From assembly GCA_964549495.1 (NCBI GenBank), contig CAZJWJ010000012.1, positions 1-64,000 of the forward strand: DNA of 64,000 bases, written 5' to 3'. Position numbers and translations under genes: made by a program. Below the pieces are notes generated by a model. That model saw only the letters and a list, made by a program, of their open reading frames with translations. It did no database searches and was not told the DNA's origin. The stretch is from JACKBJ01 sp964549495. Lineage in GTDB: Bacteria; Chloroflexota; Anaerolineae; Epilineales; Epilineaceae. Positions 14,891 through 22,361 of this stretch are shown piece by piece (position 1 is the first letter of the stretch; the number at the start of each line of letters is the position of its first letter).

Positions 14891-15525
14891 TCGACGAAGG
14901 CAAGCGCGACTCGACCGACGAGCCGGACTTCGAGGCGGCGAGCGGTCCGAGGGCCGAATGGATGGAGGAAAGGCGATCGCCGGATGATCGGGGTCGAGCG
15001 GAGGAAGGATCGGATCTGGCCGATGGCCAGCGGAGGCATCCGGATCGGCGCCACGTGCGCCTCGAACGCTGGACGGGGCAGATCGGCAACGTCTTCTTCT
15101 TGGGCTTCATGCTCATCATCGTGCTCGTGCTGCTACTGCTGAGCGTCACGGGACCCCAGATCCCGGACTCGGCTTGGCGGATCGCGGCGGGCATCTGGCT
15201 GGTCTTGGCCAGCTTTCTGATCTGGATGCGGCATTTCTGGCCGGCCATCTCGCATCGGCATTACACCTGGGCGCTGGACGCGCGCGGGCTCGACTTGCGG
15301 CGGGGCGTCATCTGGCGCGAAGAGGTACACGTGCCCAGCTCGCGCATCCAGCACACCGACGTGACCCAAGGGCCTTTGGAGCGGCGACTGGGCCTGGCGA
15401 CCCTGGTGGTGCATACCGCCGGGACGCACCAGGCCTCGGTGTCCGTCCACGGGCTGGACGAGGGCGACGCGCGCGCGATCCGGGATCATCTGGCCCGCGC
15501 CTTGGATCTGGACGACGCGGTCTGA
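14887..15525 (+). CDS. Membrane protein with bacterial PH-like domain (YdbS type, bPH_2)
   Basis: 212 residues. An acidic, Arg-rich cytoplasmic N-terminus of about 70 residues is followed by two membrane helices (VFFLGFMLIIVLVLLLLSV and AGIWLVLASFLIWMRHFW) and a bPH_2 domain whose hallmark is RHYTWALDARGLDLRRGVIWREEVHVPSSRIQ (positions about 120-152; shown in part: LDARGLDLRRGVIW). The ATG at 14887 overlaps the vWA gene stop. It is followed, again with overlap, by a gene with three more such domains, as in the ydbS-ydbT pairs of Firmicutes. Biochemical role unknown; in Bacillus the pair is linked to resistance against peptides. Confidence 0.75.
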   Translation: MIDEGKRDSTDEPDFEAASGPRAEWMEERRSPDDRGRAEEGSDLADGQRRHPDRRHVRLERWTGQIGNVFFLGFMLIIVLVLLLLSVTGPQIPDSAWRIAAGIWLVLASFLIWMRHFWPAISHRHYTWALDARGLDLRRGVIWREEVHVPSSRIQHTDVTQGPLERRLGLATLVVHTAGTHQASVSVHGLDEGDARAIRDHLARALDLDDAV

Positions 15526-17141
15526 AGGCGCCACAGGGGGCCGCGGTCGACGAGTCCGGCCTGCGGCGACTCCATCCTCTCTCGCTGATCTTTCGCGGCC
15601 TGGCGGCGCTGCGCTCGATGGTCCTGCCCATCGTCTTCTACGCGCTGGTGGCCGATCAGTCCTTCGGCTTGCTCTCGGCGCCCTTCATCGGCGGCGCGCT
15701 GCTCCTGGCCGTCGGTGGCGGCGCGATCTCCTGGTGGAACCTGCGCTACCGCCTGGACGAGGAGGCCTTGGTCATCGTCACCGGCATCCTCTCGCGCCAG
15801 GTACGCCGTATTCCCTATCGGCGCATCCACAACGTCGCGGCCAAGCAGGGTCCCTTGCATCGCGCCTTCGGCATGGCCGATGCGCGCATCGAGACCGCCA
15901 GCGGGGGCGGTGCGGAGGCGGACCTGAGCGTCGTCTCGCTAGATGAGCTCGAGCGACTGCGCGAGCGGATCTACGCCGGCCGGCAGGCGGACGTCGACGA
16001 GGACGCGGGCGAGACCGAGCGGGAGGGCGGACGGGATCCCTCCGAGCGCGGCCTCGACCGGCCGATTGCCACGCGCGAGCCGGCCCGCGAGTTGGTGCAG
16101 GTGAGCCTGCCGGAGCTGGCGCTCTACGGGATCACCCGCAACCGCAGCGGCAAGATCCTGGCGGCCGGGCTGGGCCTGTTCTGGGAGTTCGGCCAGTTCG
16201 GCGACTCCTGGCTGGGACCGCTGCGCAGGATCTGGCCCGGCTTCGACCCCGAATGGCTCGAGGGCGACTTCGATCCGGGCAGCCTGGGCTCGGACTTGAG
16301 CGCTTGGCTCTCCCCCGGCCGATTGCTGGTCGCCATCGGCACGGTCCTGGTCCTGCTGCTGCTGCTCAACATCGTCTCGGTGGTCTGGGCCGTCCTGCAG
16401 CTACAAGGCTTTCGCTTGACGCGCCAGGGCGATGACCTGCGCATCGCCTATGGGCTGTTGACCCGACACACCGCCACCATCCCCCGGCATCGGATCCAGA
16501 GCCTGGCGCTGCAGCAGAGCTGGCTCTTCCGGCGTTATGACAAGTTCTCGATCAGCGCCGAGACGGCCGGCAGCGACGTGGCCAGCCAATCGGTCGCGCG
16601 CCAGCTCTGGCTCAGCCCGATCTCGTCGATCGAGGCGCGGGCCGCCCTGGTCGAGGAAGCCCAACCGGACCTGGAGGATCCGGCGCGCGTCGAATGGAGG
16701 CCCGTGGCCGAGGGCGCCAGCCGGCGTATCCTCCGGCGCCGGCTGCTGGTCGCCGCCCCCTTCTTCCTACTGGCCGCTGCGCTGCCCTTCGTGCCTAGCG
16801 CAGCGCTGCTCCTCTACCTACCCTACGCGCTCTGGGCTTGGTGGGAGGGCCGGCGCCAGGCCGATGCCCTGGCTTGGGCGCTGGATGATCGGGCGCTCTG
16901 GCTGCGGCATGGCTGGTGGAACCAGACCGTGGTCGTCGTCCGACCGGCCAAGATCCAGAACCTGCGCCTGGTCGAGTCGCCCTTCGATCGACGGGCCGGC
17001 ATGGTCGGCCTCCACGTGGATACGGCCGGACAGCAGGACCCCAGCCACCGATTGCGCATGCCCTACCTGCCGCGGGTCGAGGCCGAGGCCTTGCGGGACC
17101 AGCTTCACGAGCGCGTCGCCGACACGCGATTCCGCTGGTAG
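15522..17141 (+). CDS. Membrane protein with three bPH_2 domains (YdbT type)
   Basis: About 539 residues if read from 15522. Repeated units of two membrane helices plus a bPH_2 domain are visible: RYRLDEEALVIVTGILSRQ near residue 83, then LQGFRLTRQGDDLRIAYGLL near 297, then LAWALDDRALWLRHGWW near 450. The ends of the domains carry the family phrase on shared helices and strands (IPYRRIHNVAAKQGPLHRAFG; IPRHRIQSLALQQSWLFRR). The start is a problem: there is no ATG, GTG or TTG near the beginning of homology (LHPLSLIFRGL). CTG at 15522 overlaps the previous stop (CTGA) and would fit translational coupling; the first in-frame ATG, 15618, would cut the first helix. Start therefore uncertain, gene itself sure. 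Confidence 0.75.
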   Translation: MKAPQGAAVDESGLRRLHPLSLIFRGLAALRSMVLPIVFYALVADQSFGLLSAPFIGGALLLAVGGGAISWWNLRYRLDEEALVIVTGILSRQVRRIPYRRIHNVAAKQGPLHRAFGMADARIETASGGGAEADLSVVSLDELERLRERIYAGRQADVDEDAGETEREGGRDPSERGLDRPIATREPARELVQVSLPELALYGITRNRSGKILAAGLGLFWEFGQFGDSWLGPLRRIWPGFDPEWLEGDFDPGSLGSDLSAWLSPGRLLVAIGTVLVLLLLLNIVSVVWAVLQLQGFRLTRQGDDLRIAYGLLTRHTATIPRHRIQSLALQQSWLFRRYDKFSISAETAGSDVASQSVARQLWLSPISSIEARAALVEEAQPDLEDPARVEWRPVAEGASRRILRRRLLVAAPFFLLAAALPFVPSAALLLYLPYALWAWWEGRRQADALAWALDDRALWLRHGWWNQTVVVVRPAKIQNLRLVESPFDRRAGMVGLHVDTAGQQDPSHRLRMPYLPRVEAEALRDQLHERVADTRFRW

Positions 17142-17179
17142 CTTGCTCGACAGGGAGCATGGCACCCAACCGAAGGCCA

Positions 17180-17488
17180 TCAACCTCGATCGTCCAGGCC
17201 GGCGGCGACCAGTGCGATGAGGGTCAGCGCGCCCGCGCCAACCAGGCTCGGCGCGACCAGACGCCACATCGATGTCCACACCGGCTGCGCGGCGAAGAGC
17301 CAGCCCAGACCAGAGATCACCAGACTCGAGACGAGGAAGAGCAGCAGGACTCCGCAGAAGACCGGGATCCCAGCCAGTGTCAGCGCCAGGACTCGGGCGG
17401 CCACCTTCGCCAAGCTCGATTGGCCCTCCCGTCTCACTTGTCGTTCCCGCGCGCGCCGGCGTGGCCTCATGGGCTGGCGTAGCCTCAT
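17180..17488 (-). CDS. Small two-helix membrane protein, unknown
   Basis: 102 residues. A strongly basic N-terminal 25 residues (MRPRRRARERQVRREGQ) are followed by two hydrophobic helices, LALTLAGIPVFCGVLLLFLV and LVAPSLVGAGALTLIALVAA. The ATG at 17488 overlaps the stop of the upstream exported-protein gene by the ATGA arrangement, which makes it convincing as a gene despite lacking recognisable homologs. The two genes likely form a functional pair at the membrane. The end is convergent with the YdbT-like gene, 38 bp away. Confidence 0.55.
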   Translation of the reverse strand: MRLRQPMRPRRRARERQVRREGQSSLAKVAARVLALTLAGIPVFCGVLLLFLVSSLVISGLGWLFAAQPVWTSMWRLVAPSLVGAGALTLIALVAAGLDDRG

Positions 17489-18408
17489 GGCTCCGACTCG
17501 CCGCCGTCCAAGAGGTCGCGGAACCACTCCAGATCGACCTGCTCGGCAAAGGCCCAGATCAGCTGGGTGATGAAGAGCGCCCAGCCCAGGGCCGGCAGGA
17601 AGCGGCCAGCGATGCCACCGACCAGCCGGCGCGCCTGGCGCTCGCCGACCTCTTCGGCCAGCTCGGATAGGAACTTGCGGCTGAGCAGGAAGTCGAGCAC
17701 TTCCTCGATCAACTCGAGCAGCAGGCGGCCGTTGCGCTCGTCGATGGCCTGGCCCAGTAGCCACAGGTAGCCGGCCCCGTCGAGGATGTTCAGGATGGCC
17801 TGCGCCGCCTCCTTGAGGCCGGCCGCCGCCAGCAGCTTGGCCACCAGCCGGCGCGTCATGTCCTCGACCCCGGGATCGAATCCGTCGAGGCCATCCGGCC
17901 CCACGTCGGACCAGGCTTCGAGCAGGGCGGCCTCGTCGGCCAGGAAGTCGGCCAAGGGCGGCGGAGGAACCGGGGTCAAGGGCAGCAGCTCGGTAGCCTC
18001 GGTCTGGGAAGGACCGACGATCAGGGCCAGGTCCGGACCGGTGGAATCGGTCGTGACCGCGTCCCAGAGTTGCCGGCCTTCGTCCCATCTCGCCTCGAGC
18101 AGGGAGCGCCGGCCGTAGAGATCGGGCGCTTGCTCGATGGCGCGGACCAGGAAATCCAATGCCCGGGCCTGGCCCGACGCGCCACCGGGCAGAGAGAGGA
18201 GACGATCGAGGTCCGCGCATGGTGCCATCGCGTCGGCGTCCGATTCGGGCCTTGCACCCGCGCCGAGGTCTGGCGAGCCAAGGAACCGCGTGCCGATGAG
18301 CCCGCCGGCACCGATGCCGGCCAGGCCCAGCACCCGGCGACGATCCAGCGCCGCGGTCGAAGGCGAGTTCGAGGTCGTGGACGAGGAAGAAGTGGAAGAC
18401 GAAGACAT
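17485..18408 (-). CDS. Exported protein of unknown function with Tat-like signal
   Basis: 307 residues. Not recognised as a named family. A Ser/Thr-rich N-terminus leads to DRRRVLGLAGIGAGGLIG, resembling a twin-arginine signal. The body is alpha-helical and acidic; a Pro run (PVPPPPLADFLADE) marks a linker near residue 150, and the C-terminal hundred residues look amphipathic with one hydrophobic stretch (GRFLPALGWALFITQLIWAF). It is translationally coupled to the small two-helix membrane protein downstream. Start ATG at 18408 has no clear Shine-Dalgarno sequence. Confidence 0.5.
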   Translation of the reverse strand: MSSSSTSSSSTTSNSPSTAALDRRRVLGLAGIGAGGLIGTRFLGSPDLGAGARPESDADAMAPCADLDRLLSLPGGASGQARALDFLVRAIEQAPDLYGRRSLLEARWDEGRQLWDAVTTDSTGPDLALIVGPSQTEATELLPLTPVPPPPLADFLADEAALLEAWSDVGPDGLDGFDPGVEDMTRRLVAKLLAAAGLKEAAQAILNILDGAGYLWLLGQAIDERNGRLLLELIEEVLDFLLSRKFLSELAEEVGERQARRLVGGIAGRFLPALGWALFITQLIWAFAEQVDLEWFRDLLDGGESEP

Positions 18409-18595
18409 GGCCGGCTTGCCCGCTTTCGCGGAAAGGGGTGTCGATGGTGGCCAGCCGCCCCTCGGGCGACGCGCTCAATCTAGCGCGCGGGCGTTGCACT
18501 CGCGTCCCGCTGGCATCGAGATTCGGCAACCGACTGGTACCGGCGGGCCGATCGGCGCTCGACTCCTTGCTCGACTCGGCGCCCGAACCGGAGAC

Positions 18596-19636
18596 TCAAG
18601 TGCCCCAGCTGCGACGAAGGAGGTCCAACCAGTTGCGCCAGGCGATGCGCTCGACCAGCTCGTGGCCGTAGCCCGCCTCCAGCAGCGCGTCGGTCAGGCG
18701 CGGCAGCCCGGCCGCGTCACCGATGGCCCCGGGGATCTGCGCGCCGTCGAAGTCGGAGCCGAGTCCGAGGCCACCTTCGCCCAGCTGCTCGAGCAGGTGG
18801 TCCACGTGGCGCAGTAGCATGTCCATCGGAACGTCGGCCTCCCAGTCGCCGTCGGGATGCAGGAAGCCGCGTCCAAAGTTGAGGCCCACCAAGCCCCGGC
18901 TATCGCGGATGGCGCGCAGCTGGTCGTCGGTCAGGTTGCGCGTGACCGGGCAGAGGGCGTGGGCGTTGGAGTGGCTGGCGACGAGGGGCGCGTCCGAGAG
19001 CTCGGCCACGTCCCAGAAGCCGGCCTGGTTGAGGTGGGACAGGTCGATGAGGATGCCGAGCGCGTTGCAGCGGCGGACGAGTCGCCGGCCGGCCTCGGTC
19101 AGCCCCGGGCCGGTGTCGGGCGAGCCGGCCGCGAAGGGGACGCCGTAGCCGAAGGCCGTCTCGCGACTCCAGGTGATGCCCAGCGAGCGCAGACCGGCCC
19201 GGTACCAGAGCTCCAGCGCATCGAGCTCGGGGTCGATGGCGTCAGCGCCTTCCAGGTGGAGCACCGCCGCGATATCGCCGGCCTCCATATTGGCCTCGAT
19301 CTCGCTCGCCGTCCGCGAGATCCGCAGACCGCCGGCGTCCTCCAAGCCGAAGAGCGTCGCCGCGGTGCGCGATGCGTGGCGCTGCGCGTAGCCGAGATCG
19401 AGCGGTCCCTGGAGCTCGCCGCGTTTCAGCGCGTCCATGACGTCGGGACCGGGCGGGGCGGGCACGAAGATCGCGAAGAGTCCACCGGCCAAGCCGCCCT
19501 CGCGCGCCCGCGGCAGGTCGATGTGGCCGATCTCCGAGCGCTCGAAGAAGCTCCGGCCCTCGCCGCGCTCGGGCAGCGTCAGGCCGAGCAAGCAGTCGTT
19601 GTGTCCGTCGAAGATCGGCAGGCGGGTCGCGGGCAT
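18596..19636 (-). CDS. Membrane dipeptidase, peptidase family M19
   Basis: Zinc dipeptidase of the renal-dipeptidase family, 346 residues, cleaving dipeptides including D-residue and dehydro forms. Metal ligands can be placed: H and D in DGHND near residue 10, E in HLEGADA near 125, H in LIDLSH near 198 and H in VASHSNAH near 219. CPVTRNLTDDQLRAI and GLGSDFDGAQ are further family signatures. No signal peptide is visible, so this one appears cytosolic. It is separate from its neighbours (gaps of about 130 and 190 bp). Confidence 0.92.
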   Translation of the reverse strand: MPATRLPIFDGHNDCLLGLTLPERGEGRSFFERSEIGHIDLPRAREGGLAGGLFAIFVPAPPGPDVMDALKRGELQGPLDLGYAQRHASRTAATLFGLEDAGGLRISRTASEIEANMEAGDIAAVLHLEGADAIDPELDALELWYRAGLRSLGITWSRETAFGYGVPFAAGSPDTGPGLTEAGRRLVRRCNALGILIDLSHLNQAGFWDVAELSDAPLVASHSNAHALCPVTRNLTDDQLRAIRDSRGLVGLNFGRGFLHPDGDWEADVPMDMLLRHVDHLLEQLGEGGLGLGSDFDGAQIPGAIGDAAGLPRLTDALLEAGYGHELVERIAWRNWLDLLRRSWGT

Positions 19637-19765
19637 GGCGGGAGCTTATCACGGCAGGTCGAGCCGGTCAGATCGGATCGATCGGATGAGGCAGCTCCGA
19701 GCTGGCGGGATCGAGTCGATCGGTCAGAAGCGATCCGTCAGAGCCCGTCGATCGGAGCCCATCGG

Positions 19766-20584
19766 TCAGAGCCGCTCCTTGCGCTCGACGTAGATGGCGC
19801 GGAAGAGCATGGTGGCGGTCTCGGCGGTCTGCTGAGTGAACCAGTAGTTGACACCGGCGCCGACGGCCGCGCCGGCCAGCGGGATCAGCTGGGCCATCTT
19901 GCGGCCGAGGAGGTTCTTGGCGATCTCGCGCGGCAGGTGGCGGTTCTGGCTGCGGAAGGTGTCGCCACCCCCGCGGCCCTTGTACTCGAAGTCGTGTGCG
20001 AAGGAGGCGGCGGCGACGCTGACCTCGCGCATCGCGGTGGCCTTCGACTCCCGGCTGCCGGCCGCCGCGGCGTTGAAGATGGCCAGGACCAAGCCGCGGT
20101 GCTCGGGGCCACGCATCGGAAAGCCGTAGCTGGCACCGATCTGCTGGATGAGCCGTAGGTTGATGCCGAAGAGCAGGGGGATATCGGCCGCGATCAGCAT
20201 CGCCCCGCCCAGCCCCATGCCGCCGCCCTCGAGCGCAGCCATGATCGCATTCTCGCCGACCCGATCCCCGGCCAAGCGATCGAGCAGCTCCATGTCCACG
20301 TCGCGCAGGTCCTCGACCTTCTCGACATCGATCCCGAGGGCCTCGGCCTTGCGCAGCACGCCGCTGTTGTCGTGGGTCCAGGAGGAGGCCTCGCCGAGCA
20401 TGCCGATCGCCTCGCTGACCGCCGCGCCGAGCTGATCGCTGAGGCTGGCTGGTGCGAAGCTGTCCATGAGCCAGTCGACCGGCATCATCGCCCAGTTCAT
20501 GGCTTGATGCAGCGGCGAGCCGGCAGCGCGCTGCCAAGCCTCGATCTCGCGCAGGGCGCGCTTTTCGTAATCGCTGAGTCGCAT
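19766..20584 (-). CDS. EcsC family protein
   Basis: 272 residues with the EcsC family pattern: an N-terminal helical part (YEKRALREIEAWQR), a hydrophobic glycine-rich segment (LGGAMLIAADIPLLFGINLRL) and a C-terminal glycine-rich hydrophobic stretch (LIPLAGAAVGAGVNYWFTQ). EcsC proteins are associated with ABC transporters and membranes in Firmicutes, but no transporter genes are near. ATG at 20584 with GAAAGGA about 10 nt upstream. Biochemical function unknown. Confidence 0.8.
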   Translation of the reverse strand: MRLSDYEKRALREIEAWQRAAGSPLHQAMNWAMMPVDWLMDSFAPASLSDQLGAAVSEAIGMLGEASSWTHDNSGVLRKAEALGIDVEKVEDLRDVDMELLDRLAGDRVGENAIMAALEGGGMGLGGAMLIAADIPLLFGINLRLIQQIGASYGFPMRGPEHRGLVLAIFNAAAAGSRESKATAMREVSVAAASFAHDFEYKGRGGGDTFRSQNRHLPREIAKNLLGRKMAQLIPLAGAAVGAGVNYWFTQQTAETATMLFRAIYVERKERL

Positions 20585-20882
20585 GCGGTCGTGGTCCTTT
20601 CGATTTCGTCGGTGATCGATGCCTACGCGGCAGTGCGCCCTACGACGGCGGCTGCGGTCGGTTGCGCAATCGGGACCGACGAACGCAGCCCGGCGAGCCG
20701 TTCTGCGGTCGATCCGGCTTTGCGCGCCTAGGTGTCGGACCCCCGAAGCAGGTCGGATGTTTCGGATTCTGCCTACCGTCGGCCGGGATCCGGACGAGTT
20801 TCGATTGTACAACAGACCGATCGCGCGCTGCGGTGTTCCAATTGCCGAAGTGGATGCGCCGGGGTCCTGTACTCCACCTCGG
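20585..20882. other. Upstream region of the EcsC gene; no gene seen
   Basis: No convincing coding sequence on either strand. TTGTACAA near 20807 is the only A+T-rich spot and may hold the leftward promoter of the EcsC-like gene. It borders the palindromic elements on the right. Confidence 0.4.
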
Positions 20883-21048
20883 TTAGGTCACTCCCAGTAA
20901 TAGGATCCCCGACCGAGGGCGTTGCTGCGCCGCTGTGTCGGTTCGCTGTGAGGAGGGAATAGCAGAGCTATTGCCGACGAACAGCGGGACGACACAGCGG
21001 ATGCAGCGGCGACCGAATCGGGGATCCTATTACTGGGAGTGACCCTAG
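20883..21048. repeat. Palindromic element copy A, CTAG-bounded, 166 bp
   Basis: A near-complete quasi-palindrome. The 27-bp arms 20886-20912 and 21018-21044 are exactly complementary (starting GGTCACTCCCAGTAATAGGA). Pairing resumes inside (GCTGC..CCGCTGTGTCG against its complement) and ends in an apical stem AATAGC/GCTATT (20958-20963 / 20967-20972) around a 3-nt loop AGA. The left end reads TTAG, the right end CTAG. The inner 70 bp match copies B and C (for example GCAGCGG and GGATGCAGCGG), while the outer arms are different in each copy. No protein is encoded. It could be a MITE-like non-autonomous element or a structured RNA. Confidence 0.8.
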
Positions 21049-21211
21049 TGCACCGCCGCAGTGAATCCTAGGGGCTCGACCGCCGCTGCATCCGCTCCAG
21101 CGGCCCGCTGCTCCTCGGCAATGGCGCTGCCATTCCCTCGTCGCATCGAACCACTGGAGCGGCGCATCGACGGTCTCGCTACCCCTAGCATTCACTGCGG
21201 CGGTGCACTAG
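21045..21211. repeat. Palindromic element copy B, CTAG-bounded, 167 bp
   Basis: Begins in the same CTAG that ends copy A, so the two are in direct contact but in opposite core orientation. Arms 21045-21074 and 21182-21211 pair over 29 of 30 bases (CTAGTGCACCGCCGCAGTGA...). The apical stem is AATGGC/GCCATT (21120-21125 / 21129-21134). Read on the minus strand its core GAGGGAATGGCAGCGCCATT and GCCGAGGAGCAGCGGGCCGC match copy C closely. Whole element folds into one long hairpin. Confidence 0.8.
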
Positions 21212-21395
21212 TCGCTTCTTCCAGCCCGCGTCGGTTGCCCTCCCCCCGGGGCCGGCGCGGGCTGGTTGCGTGGTTGGGGGTTGCCTCGATGTGCTTTCGG
21301 GGAGACCGGACTTGATCGATCCCGTATCATGATCGGGCACTCGCGACCCGGATACCTTGAACTCCCGCCAGAAACCACGACCCAAGGATGGAATC
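21212..21395. other. Leader region of xthA
   Basis: About 180 bp of non-coding sequence between palindromic copy B and the TTG start of xthA. It contains A+T-richer patches (CCCGTATCATGATCGGG near 21330, itself an imperfect palindrome) that may hold the promoter; no box pair is convincing. Confidence 0.35.
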
Positions 21396-22169
21396 TTGCC
21401 CTCGAAGACGCTGATGAGCTGGAACGTCAACGGAGTCCGCGCCGCCGAACGAAAGGGCTTCGTGGATTGGTTGGAGTCGGACGGCCCGGACATCCTGGGT
21501 ATCCAGGAGACCAAGGCCCAGCCGGATCAGCTGAGCGAGGCGCTGCTAGAGCCGGCCGGCTACCGTAGCTGGTGGGCCTCGGCCGAGCGCAAGGGCTACA
21601 GCGGTGTGGCGCTCTACAGCCGCGTCGAGCCCAAGGAGGTCCGGCTGGGCCTCGATATCGGGGAGTACGATGTGGAGGGCCGGACGCTGGTGGCCGACTT
21701 CGAAGACTTCGTCTTCATCACCACCTACACGCCCAACGGGGGCAACGATCACGCGCGGGTGCCCTACAAGATGGGCTACAAGGCGGCCCTCCTGGGCTAT
21801 TGCGAGCGGCTGCGGGGCCAAGGACGGTCCGTGGTGGTCTGCGGCGACATCAACACGGCCCATCGCGAGATCGACCTGGCGCGCCCGAAGCAGAATCAGA
21901 ACACAACCGGCTTCCTGCCGGTCGAGCGGACCTGGTTCGACGCGGCGTTGGGCTTGGGCTGGGTCGACAGCTTCCGCCACGTGCACGGCGACGTCGAGGG
22001 CGCATATTCCTGGTGGTCATTTCGGTCCAACGCCCGAGAGCGAAACGTCGGCTGGCGCATCGACTACCTGCTCACCAGCCCCGACCTGGCCGGCCGGATC
22101 GAGGCCGCACAGATCCACACCGATGTTATGGGCAGCGATCACTGTCCGGTGAGCTTGACCCTGGGTTGA
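21396..22169 (+). CDS. xthA: Exodeoxyribonuclease III / AP endonuclease
   Basis: Base-excision-repair nuclease of the endonuclease/exonuclease/phosphatase fold, 257 residues. Catalytic motifs in order: SWNVNGVRA (Asn), GIQETKAQ (metal-binding Glu), ITTYTPNGG, VVCGDINTAHREIDL (Asp/Asn) and MGSDHCPVSL (Asp-His pair). TTG at 21396 was preferred because AAGGA lies 7 nt upstream and homology begins a few residues later; an in-frame ATG at 21357 exists but has no ribosome site. Convergent with a carboxylesterase gene. Confidence 0.93.
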   Translation: MPSKTLMSWNVNGVRAAERKGFVDWLESDGPDILGIQETKAQPDQLSEALLEPAGYRSWWASAERKGYSGVALYSRVEPKEVRLGLDIGEYDVEGRTLVADFEDFVFITTYTPNGGNDHARVPYKMGYKAALLGYCERLRGQGRSVVVCGDINTAHREIDLARPKQNQNTTGFLPVERTWFDAALGLGWVDSFRHVHGDVEGAYSWWSFRSNARERNVGWRIDYLLTSPDLAGRIEAAQIHTDVMGSDHCPVSLTLG

Positions 22170-22204
22170 ATCGATGTCGATTGCGGCCTCATGGTCATGG
22201 TGAT

Positions 22205-22218
22205 GGCGCTTGAGCGCC
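22205..22218. terminator. Short GC hairpin between convergent genes
   Basis: GGCGCT and AGCGCC pair perfectly around a 2-nt loop, 36 bp after the xthA stop. No T-run follows, so its strength as a terminator is doubtful. The rest of the 190-bp convergent gap holds nothing recognisable. Confidence 0.35.
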
Positions 22219-22361
22219 GCAGATTGCTTATGTCTATTTCGCCTCTTGCCAGGGATGTTCGGGGCTCAGCGGTGCCACGGGGTGCCCGGCGATAGCCCTA
22301 TGGCTACACGAAATACGGTTTGGTTCGATGCGGCTGTGCCTGCTCGCCTGCACTCCACCGT

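Noticed and set aside
19660..19765. Degenerate GATCGGTCAGA-like repeats between the M19 and EcsC-like genes
   Set aside because: Units vary in length and spacing and no array or palindrome results; probably low-complexity sequence.
20883..21211. CRISPR or attachment-site interpretation of the inverted repeats
   Set aside because: The repeats are inverted, not direct, there are no spacers, and no cas, integrase or tRNA gene is nearby.
22312..22360. GGTTCGATGCG resembling both a tRNA T-loop and the hairpin-family core
   Set aside because: No acceptor or anticodon stem can be drawn around it, and the match to the hairpin core is only 11 bp.
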